5,604 bases of DNA, from assembly GCA_051650305.1 (NCBI GenBank), contig JBOFIT010000207.1:1-5604 (forward strand). Reading direction: 5' to 3'. The notes under the pieces were generated by a model. That model saw nothing but the letters and a program-made list of their open reading frames with translations, made no database searches and was not told the origin of the DNA. Below are positions 1 through 4,277 of this stretch, piece by piece. Made by a program: the position numbers and the translations under genes. Within the stretch, counting starts at the first letter, position 1. Every line of letters begins with the position of its first letter. The stretch is from JBOFDK01 sp051650305. GTDB taxonomy: Bacteria > Bacillota > Clostridia > Lachnospirales > Cellulosilyticaceae.

Positions 1-385
1 GCTCGAACTTTCGGAAGACATGGCTATAAATAAACACCAAAAGGTGAATGGTATGAAGACCAAGCCCAAGTGCCCACATCGCTTTACCGATTACGGGACT
101 TAGGTCAAAGACATAGCTTCCAAGAAGCATGAGTAGCATAGTGAAGCCTGCATAAAGACTGGCAGGTACAGTGGTTCTGTACTCATTTTTTACTAAATCA
201 AAAAAGAAAATGATTTTTAAAATGTAGGCAAGAAGAAGAAGTATACCTGCCCACATGGTTAGATGGCGAATCCAAGTAAAGCCTAGTGAAGACCACATAT
301 TGCCAAGGGTAATGGCCCCAACCATGGTTGGGAGTATGGGAACGGGTAGCCCTCCGAGGCGAGAAAATAAAGAATGCTTTTCCAT
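1..385 (-). CDS. TDT/TehA/SLAC1-family anion transporter, N-terminal part (cut by left window edge)
   Basis: The frame opens with ATG at 385-383 and runs without a stop to the window edge, giving 128 residues of a protein usually about 300-330 long in this family. The visible part is strongly hydrophobic with four likely membrane segments at about residues 15-33, 41-62, 75-93 and 99-121. The opening LPVPILPTMVGAITLGNMW, the following KII-F and the P-A-S-x-Y-A-G-F-T-M-x-L-M-L-x-G-S-Y stretch fit the tellurite-resistance/dicarboxylate transporter (TDT) family, which includes TehA and the plant anion channel SLAC1. AGGAG at 391-395 lies 5 bases before the ATG and the preceding gene stops 11 bases upstream, so it is the fourth gene of the nitrate reductase operon. 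Family members carry anions such as malate, sulfite, chloride or nitrate; the substrate here is not shown by the sequence. Context makes nitrate or nitrite a reasonable inference. The pore Phe of TehA-like channels would lie outside the window. Confidence 0.8.
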   Translation of the reverse strand, partial: MEKHSLFSRLGGLPVPILPTMVGAITLGNMWSSLGFTWIRHLTMWAGILLLLAYILKIIFFFDLVKNEYRTTVPASLYAGFTMLLMLLGSYVFDLSPVIGKAMWALGLGLHTIHLLVFIYSHVFRKFE

Positions 386-390
386 AAGAG

Positions 391-397
391 CTCCTTT
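391..397 (-). promoter_or_regulatory. Ribosome binding site of the TDT transporter, overlapping the previous stop codon
   Basis: On the minus strand the bases read AAAGGAG, followed by 5 bases and ATG. The first A of this motif is the last base of the TGA stop of the flavoprotein gene, so a ribosome finishing that gene covers this site. Translational coupling is an inference from this overlap. Confidence 0.7.
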
Positions 398-1635
398 CAT
401 GAGTGAGAATAAATGTACTCTAAGTCTTCAGTCAGATGGAAGAAATCGGAGTAGTCGATGGTAAAGAGAGGTTTCTTGACTTTAGAAACATCGATATTAT
501 TTTTGATGAGCTGAGTGAGAATGCCGGAATAAGAAAGATCACCTTGCAGAAGCGCACCATAGATTTTACCTTCTTTATGGACGATTTTCTTATAGTTACC
601 ATCTGAGTCTTCTTCTAATTCAATCTGATAATCGTCAGGATTTTCAGGTGTATGAAGACCGAGAGACAAGGTAGGAATACCTAAAAAATTCATGGTAGCT
701 TTACTTGCGAAGAAGTCGGTCATTTGCTTGGATTCACCCACCATATTACATGCCGCGATAATCCCTTCCTTAACGGCGATAGGCCATATAGGGTTACGAC
801 CAGTTACGTCACCAGCACCATAAATATCGGGATGGGACGTTTTACCGAAGACATCAATTACAAGCCCAAAGCGGTCTGTCTCAATGCCACTGCCTTCCAG
901 GAAGTCTACATTAGACCGTACCCCTGAAGCGACGATGAGTAGATCACAAGGTAGGCGTTCACCAGTATCGAGTACCACTTCCTGAATCCTATGTGAGGCA
1001 TCGAGTACAAGCTCCTGAGCTTTCACACCATAAAACTGTTTTACCCCTTTGGTACGGAAAGCTTCTTCATAGGTAGCGGCACTACGCTTGTCGAGTTGAA
1101 GAGAAAGCATATGTGGTTTCATTTCCACAAGAGTTAGAGACTTCCCTAGATGGAGAAGGCCACAGATGGCATCGATTCCTACAAGCCCTGCCCCCAGTAC
1201 CACAATGTGCTTGGCAGTCTTGGCTTTAGCCATAATGTCTACACACTCATCCAAGTCATGAAAACCGATGGCATTGGTGGCTTCACGAAGACCTGGAATA
1301 GGTGGGAAAAAGACGTGGGAACCAGTAGCAATGAGAAGCTTATCGAAACTGATGGTCTTTTGATGATTAGTGGTGATAGTTTTAGAATGGGGGTCCACTT
1401 TCGTAACGGTCTCACCAGATAGCCATTCAATCCGATAATCCTTAAGGAAAGTAGGGGATATAAAGGAAAGCTTCGCTAAATCCCGTATGCCTTCCATATA
1501 GTGATGGAGAATACATCTTGAATAAATATGCTCATCTTTTGAAATAAGGGTAATTTGGGCATTGGCATCCAGTTCACGGAGCCTTTTGACACCACTTAAA
1601 CCAGCAGCAGAAGCACCTAATACGACATAATGCAT
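397..1635 (-). CDS. NAD(P)/FAD-dependent oxidoreductase, probable NADH-oxidising electron-transfer subunit of the nitrate reductase
   Basis: This 412-residue flavoprotein belongs to the pyridine nucleotide-disulfide oxidoreductase fold (NirB N-terminal half, NADH oxidase and rubredoxin reductase relatives). Numbering from the ATG, a Rossmann FAD motif VVLGASAAG is at 4-12. A second dinucleotide motif GAGLVG is at 148-153 and ends in Glu171 on the next strand, which favours NADH over NADPH. ATG is at about 103-105, and the FAD-closing YGAGDV is at 272-277. The C-terminal 100 residues match the small C-terminal domain of this group. Cys41 in YSRCILHHY sits where CoA-disulfide reductases and NADH oxidases carry their redox Cys. 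ATG at 1635-1633 was preferred over the adjacent TTG at 1638-1636 because AGGAGG lies 9 bases from ATG; both are possible. It follows the four-cluster protein by 4 bases. I infer that it oxidises NADH and feeds that protein. There is no signal peptide, so it acts in the cytoplasm. Confidence 0.88.
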   Translation of the reverse strand: MHYVVLGASAAGLSGVKRLRELDANAQITLISKDEHIYSRCILHHYMEGIRDLAKLSFISPTFLKDYRIEWLSGETVTKVDPHSKTITTNHQKTISFDKLLIATGSHVFFPPIPGLREATNAIGFHDLDECVDIMAKAKTAKHIVVLGAGLVGIDAICGLLHLGKSLTLVEMKPHMLSLQLDKRSAATYEEAFRTKGVKQFYGVKAQELVLDASHRIQEVVLDTGERLPCDLLIVASGVRSNVDFLEGSGIETDRFGLVIDVFGKTSHPDIYGAGDVTGRNPIWPIAVKEGIIAACNMVGESKQMTDFFASKATMNFLGIPTLSLGLHTPENPDDYQIELEEDSDGNYKKIVHKEGKIYGALLQGDLSYSGILTQLIKNNIDVSKVKKPLFTIDYSDFFHLTEDLEYIYSHS

Positions 1636-1639
1636 CAAT

Positions 1640-2044
1640 CTACACCTCCTCTAATGTAATGGCAAACATCGGACATTTCTCAACACACATAGGTCCCTCT
1701 TCACGGTGCTGACACATATTACATTTCATAATTTCTTTTTGGTAAAGAGAGTCGCTTTTTAAGACCCCATAAGGACAAGTCATGATGCACATATAGCAAC
1801 TGGCACATTGGTCTTTATTGTAGTCCACAAAGCCAGTCTTATCGTTTTTATACATGGCACCAGTCATACAGGTGTATACACATTCTGGTTCATCACAGTG
1901 ACGGCAGAAGATGGGTGCGTATCTTTTCTCGCTATCACTTACGATACGGTTACGAGGGTCTAAACTATCGTTAGCAACGATACAAGCAGCTACACAAGTT
2001 AAGCACCCCACACATTTAGAACGGTCTATTTTGATTCTTTTCAT
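1640..2044 (-). CDS. Four-[4Fe-4S] ferredoxin-like electron-transfer subunit of the nitrate reductase
   Basis: The 134-residue protein is almost entirely made of iron-sulfur ligands. Sixteen cysteines form four complete motifs: CX2CX2CX3C at 11-21, CX2CX4CX3C at 47-59, CX2CX2CX3C at 80-90 and CX2CX8CX3C at 108-124. This is the pattern of the DmsB/NarH/HycB family of polyferredoxin subunits that pass electrons to molybdopterin enzymes. At 134 residues it is shorter than DmsB (about 205), with short loops and no C-terminal extension or membrane anchor. ATG at 2044-2042 is chosen because CAGGAG lies 9 bases upstream and the first Cys motif follows within 11 residues. The frame stays open upstream to 2119, but that would overlap the reductase gene heavily. 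The gene begins 4 bases after the reductase stop and ends 4 bases before the flavoprotein ATG. It probably carries electrons from the flavoprotein to the reductase in the cytoplasm. Confidence 0.92.
   Translation of the reverse strand: MKRIKIDRSKCVGCLTCVAACIVANDSLDPRNRIVSDSEKRYAPIFCRHCDEPECVYTCMTGAMYKNDKTGFVDYNKDQCASCYMCIMTCPYGVLKSDSLYQKEIMKCNMCQHREEGPMCVEKCPMFAITLEEV
1643..1651 (-). promoter_or_regulatory. Strong ribosome binding site of the flavoprotein gene
   Basis: The minus strand reads GAGGAGGTG just inside the 3' end of the preceding gene. The AGGAGG core is 9 bases from ATG (1635) and 6 from the in-frame TTG (1638), so it supports either start. It is a near-perfect anti-Shine-Dalgarno match and the strongest such site in the window. 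Confidence 0.75.
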
Positions 2045-2048
2045 GATA

Positions 2049-4130
2049 TCACACTCCTGAAACTTTAAAGATATTGATAGGCGTTGTTTTATAGGAAGGC
2101 TCTTTTGAGTAAGTATCATAAAGAGAAGGTGTCAAGTTATTGGTCTCGATATAGTGAATCGGTGCATAGAGATGGTCAGGAGCCACTGTATCACTGAGTT
2201 TTGCGCTAAAGTGTGAGCAGTTCCCATTGATGGAGACGACTTTGAAAATCTCGTTTTCTACGATACCTTTCTCACGGGCAAGTTCAGGATGAATATAGAT
2301 ATAGGCTTGCTTACGGTAAGCACCATCAGCCACACCAATTTCTCTAGAGCGTACCCCTGTATGCCATTGACCCACTGTGCCACGACCGGTATTGAGCACA
2401 TAAGGGAAATCCTGAGTGGTAGGAAGTGGATTGGAGGCGATGGTATCAAAGACAAAGTTGGCTTTTTTTGAAGGGGTATAGTAGTTGCCATCTTCATAAA
2501 GGCGACGTTGGTTATCTGTAAGGACGTCCCCTTCTTTAAATGGCCATTGAATACCGGCTGTGCCTTCTAGAGACTGGTACGTGATGCCAGTGATATCACA
2601 AGGCATACCTTTACTGCATTTTTTCATCAGTTCAAAGACTTCTTCAGGTGTCTCCCATAAATCAAGGAGGGTGCCCATGCCAAGCGCTTTACCTACGCCT
2701 AGAAAGACTTCAAAATCAGTCTTTTCATGAGCTTCACGAGAGATAAGGGGACGCATAGCTGAAAGACGTCTTTCGGTATTGATATACGTACCGGTCTTTT
2801 TGATACCGGGCACCACAGGAAGGTAAACGGTAGCATCAAGAGCTGTATCTGTATCATCATAGATATCTTGGACGATAAAGAGCTCTAGTTTTTTGATGGC
2901 TTCAGCGAAAGTTGAGTTATTGGTCCAGGAATGGCGAGGGTTGGTAGAGACAACCCAAAGGGCTTTGATCTCACCGCTATTGATCTTTTCGATAATGACA
3001 TTGTAAGGCAAGGTAGGCTTATTGATGAGCTGATCATCAGTAAGATTAAGTGCTTCACACACAGCAGCGCGGCGCGCAGGATTATCATACTCACCACCAG
3101 CATAAAGTCCTGTGGTATTGCTAAAGAGACGTGAACCCATGGCGTTACATTGACCAGTAATGGAGTTAGCACCTGTCCCTGGGCGGCCTATATTACCTGT
3201 CATCAGTGCGAGGTTGATAATAGACTGAGCAGTGCGTACTGCTTCGTAACCTTGATTCACACCCATGGTCCACCAGAAGGATACACGTTCACCTTTTTCG
3301 ATGAGTCCAGCCATCTCGTAAAGTGCATCTAGCGAAAGGCCTGTATGTTCAGCCACGCTTTCAGGGGTATATTGGGCTATGAGGTCTTTAAAAGCCTCGA
3401 AGTTCTGCGTATGTGCTTCGATATAGGAATGGTCGATGGCGTCCTTTGCGATAAGGATATTGGCAAGCCCATAGAAAAGATAGATATCTGCTTTAGGGGC
3501 GATTGGATAAAAGTAGTCTGCCTGCTTAGCTGTCTCAGACTTACGTGGGTCAATGACGATGATTTTCTTATTGGGATTATGGCGTATACGGTCCCAGATA
3601 ATCGGATGAGCAATGATTGGATTCGCGCCGATAAGGAAAATCGTATCTGAAAGTTCAAAGTCGTTTAAGGTATAAGGTGGGGCATCAAACCCGAAACTTT
3701 GCTTATGGGCAACGACAGAAGTGGCCATACAGAGACGGGTATTGCCATCTACATTGCCTTTTAGGAAATTACGCATTACGTGAGAAAAAAGAGCCATCTC
3801 TTCCATAGGAAGCTGCCCTGTACTAATGGCTGCAAGACTATCAGAACCGTAAGTTTCTTGGATACGGAGAAGTTCACTGGCTACATAGGCATAGCCTTCT
3901 TCCCAGTTCATTTCGATGAAGTTCCCAGCTGCATCACGTCGTTTTGGAAGAGGTGATGGCTTAAACTTAGTTGTCTGCTTGTCTAAAGAAATTCCTTTAA
4001 TACAAGCGAAACCTTTATTGACAGGATAATCCTTAGTAGGAATCACTTTAACGATATGATTATCTTCTACATAAAAATCAAGGTTACATGCCAATGAACA
4101 CACATTGCAAGTGGATTGAATTTTTTTCAT
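2049..4130 (-). CDS. nasA: Cytoplasmic molybdopterin nitrate reductase, catalytic subunit (NasA/NarB type)
   Basis: This 693-residue enzyme reduces nitrate to nitrite at a Mo-bis-MGD centre. Its length is close to the roughly 700-730 of cytoplasmic NasA/NarB enzymes and shorter than periplasmic NapA. The N terminus holds a [4Fe-4S] site, Cys8, Cys11, Cys15 and Cys43 (CX2CX3CX27C), followed by Lys45 of the CxKG motif that links cluster and pterin. Cys134 in TRLCMATSVVAHKQSFG matches the nitrate reductase Mo ligand and its surroundings, not the Sec/Cys-His-Gly of formate dehydrogenase. Further family motifs are WTMGVNQ at 287-293, TGNIGRPGTG at 311-320, TGQCNAMG at 325-332 and GQWHTGVRS at 587-595. 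The protein starts directly with the cluster motif and has no twin-arginine signal, so it is cytoplasmic. It has no C-terminal [2Fe-2S] extension. ATG at 4130 has GAGGAG 7 bases upstream; an in-frame ATG at 4232 would lie beyond the promoter. It is the first gene of the operon. The neighbours supply electrons, as I recall for the clostridial nitrate reductase gene set. Confidence 0.92.
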   Translation of the reverse strand: MKKIQSTCNVCSLACNLDFYVEDNHIVKVIPTKDYPVNKGFACIKGISLDKQTTKFKPSPLPKRRDAAGNFIEMNWEEGYAYVASELLRIQETYGSDSLAAISTGQLPMEEMALFSHVMRNFLKGNVDGNTRLCMATSVVAHKQSFGFDAPPYTLNDFELSDTIFLIGANPIIAHPIIWDRIRHNPNKKIIVIDPRKSETAKQADYFYPIAPKADIYLFYGLANILIAKDAIDHSYIEAHTQNFEAFKDLIAQYTPESVAEHTGLSLDALYEMAGLIEKGERVSFWWTMGVNQGYEAVRTAQSIINLALMTGNIGRPGTGANSITGQCNAMGSRLFSNTTGLYAGGEYDNPARRAAVCEALNLTDDQLINKPTLPYNVIIEKINSGEIKALWVVSTNPRHSWTNNSTFAEAIKKLELFIVQDIYDDTDTALDATVYLPVVPGIKKTGTYINTERRLSAMRPLISREAHEKTDFEVFLGVGKALGMGTLLDLWETPEEVFELMKKCSKGMPCDITGITYQSLEGTAGIQWPFKEGDVLTDNQRRLYEDGNYYTPSKKANFVFDTIASNPLPTTQDFPYVLNTGRGTVGQWHTGVRSREIGVADGAYRKQAYIYIHPELAREKGIVENEIFKVVSINGNCSHFSAKLSDTVAPDHLYAPIHYIETNNLTPSLYDTYSKEPSYKTTPINIFKVSGV
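2054..2059 (-). promoter_or_regulatory. Ribosome binding site that fixes the start of the four-cluster protein
   Basis: The minus strand reads CAGGAG, 9 bases before the ATG at 2044. It lies inside the last codons of the nitrate reductase gene. It supports the short form of the protein over an upstream ATG at 2119. Confidence 0.65.
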
Positions 4131-4137
4131 GAAAACG

Positions 4138-4143
4138 CTCCTC
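4138..4143 (-). promoter_or_regulatory. Ribosome binding site of the nitrate reductase gene
   Basis: The minus strand reads GAGGAG, 7 bases before ATG at 4130. It decides the start against the upstream in-frame ATG at 4232, which has no comparable site and would place the proposed promoter inside the coding region. Confidence 0.75.
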
Positions 4144-4183
4144 GTCTTTATTTCTTTATAGAGACAGTTTTTCAAAGTGAATG

Positions 4184-4194
4184 GTATATTATAC
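4184..4194. promoter_or_regulatory. 11-base palindrome over the -10 box (possible operator)
   Basis: GTATA-T-TATAC is a perfect inverted repeat with a one-base centre. It covers the -10 box of the leftward promoter. A regulator bound here would block that promoter, but AT-rich palindromes around TATAAT arise easily by chance and no known regulator motif is recognised. Confidence 0.2.
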
Positions 4195-4216
4195 GTCTTT
4201 AAAGGATTTCTGTAAG
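4188..4216 (-). promoter_or_regulatory. Sigma-A-type promoter of the nitrate reductase operon
   Basis: On the minus strand, CTTACA (4216-4211, four of six matches to TTGACA) is followed by a 17-base spacer and a perfect TATAAT (4193-4188). Transcription would begin near 4181, giving a leader of about 50 bases before the ATG at 4130. This is a sequence match only. Confidence 0.6.
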
Positions 4217-4218
4217 GA

Positions 4219-4247
4219 TAAATAAAAGACAAAGCGTCGGTTATAAT
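4219..4247 (+). promoter_or_regulatory. Putative promoter of the GGDEF gene
   Basis: A perfect TATAAT at 4242-4247 stands 31 bases before the ATG at 4278, so a start near 4254 would leave a leader of about 24 bases. At 17 bases spacing the -35 is TAAATA (4219-4224), only three of six matches, and there is no TGn extension. The promoter may be weak or activator-dependent. Its -35 is 2 bases from the -35 of the leftward promoter. Confidence 0.5.
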
Positions 4248-4265
4248 AGAAACAAGATAAATAAA

Positions 4266-4270
4266 GAGGT
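4266..4270 (+). promoter_or_regulatory. Ribosome binding site of the GGDEF gene
   Basis: GAGGT lies 7 bases before the ATG at 4278 and is the only purine-rich site of this kind near it, supporting that start. Confidence 0.6.
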
Positions 4271-4277
4271 AGTCTAT

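Larger units (their letters stand above)
4131..4277. other. Divergent intergenic region between the nitrate operon and the GGDEF gene
   Basis: These 147 bases are the only substantial non-coding stretch. They hold the leftward and rightward promoters with their -35 boxes 2 bases apart, the palindrome at 4184-4194, an 8-base palindrome CTTTAAAG at 4197-4204 in the leftward spacer, and two direct copies of CGTCTTTA (4143-4150 and 4194-4201). No terminator, tRNA or recognised riboswitch is seen. Confidence 0.6.

Noticed and set aside
255..464. Rightward 69-codon open frame across the TDT/flavoprotein junction
   Set aside because: It is antisense to the start of the TDT gene and the end of the flavoprotein gene and has no recognisable protein features.
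386..2048. Terminators or internal promoters between the operon genes
   Set aside because: The gaps are only 4-11 bases and contain no GC-rich stem followed by a T run; the genes look like one transcript.
2045..2119. N-terminal extension of the four-cluster protein to 2119
   Set aside because: It would overlap the end of the reductase gene by about 70 bases, and the added residues show no family features. CAGGAG fits the ATG at 2044.
3345..3658. Open frames of about 90-100 codons on both strands here
   Set aside because: They lie wholly inside the nitrate reductase coding region, which has conserved family motifs throughout. Their translations show no recognisable domain and no convincing ribosome binding sites.
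2049..4130. Assignment of the molybdopterin enzyme as a formate dehydrogenase
   Set aside because: The Mo-ligand region is TRLCMATSVVAHKQSFG, typical of nitrate reductases. The Sec/Cys-His-Gly-Pro-Ser motif of formate dehydrogenases is absent and there is no in-frame TGA.
4131..4232. N-terminal extension of the nitrate reductase to an upstream ATG at 4232
   Set aside because: It would add 34 residues before the cluster motif, place the TATAAT and leader inside coding sequence, and lacks a good ribosome binding site; GAGGAG precedes the ATG at 4130.
4131..4277. FNR/CRP-type, Rex-type or ANTAR-hairpin regulatory sites in the intergenic region
   Set aside because: I looked for TTGAT-N4-ATCAA, TGTGA-N6-TCACA and TTGTGA-type Rex sites and for paired hexaloop hairpins, and found no convincing match.
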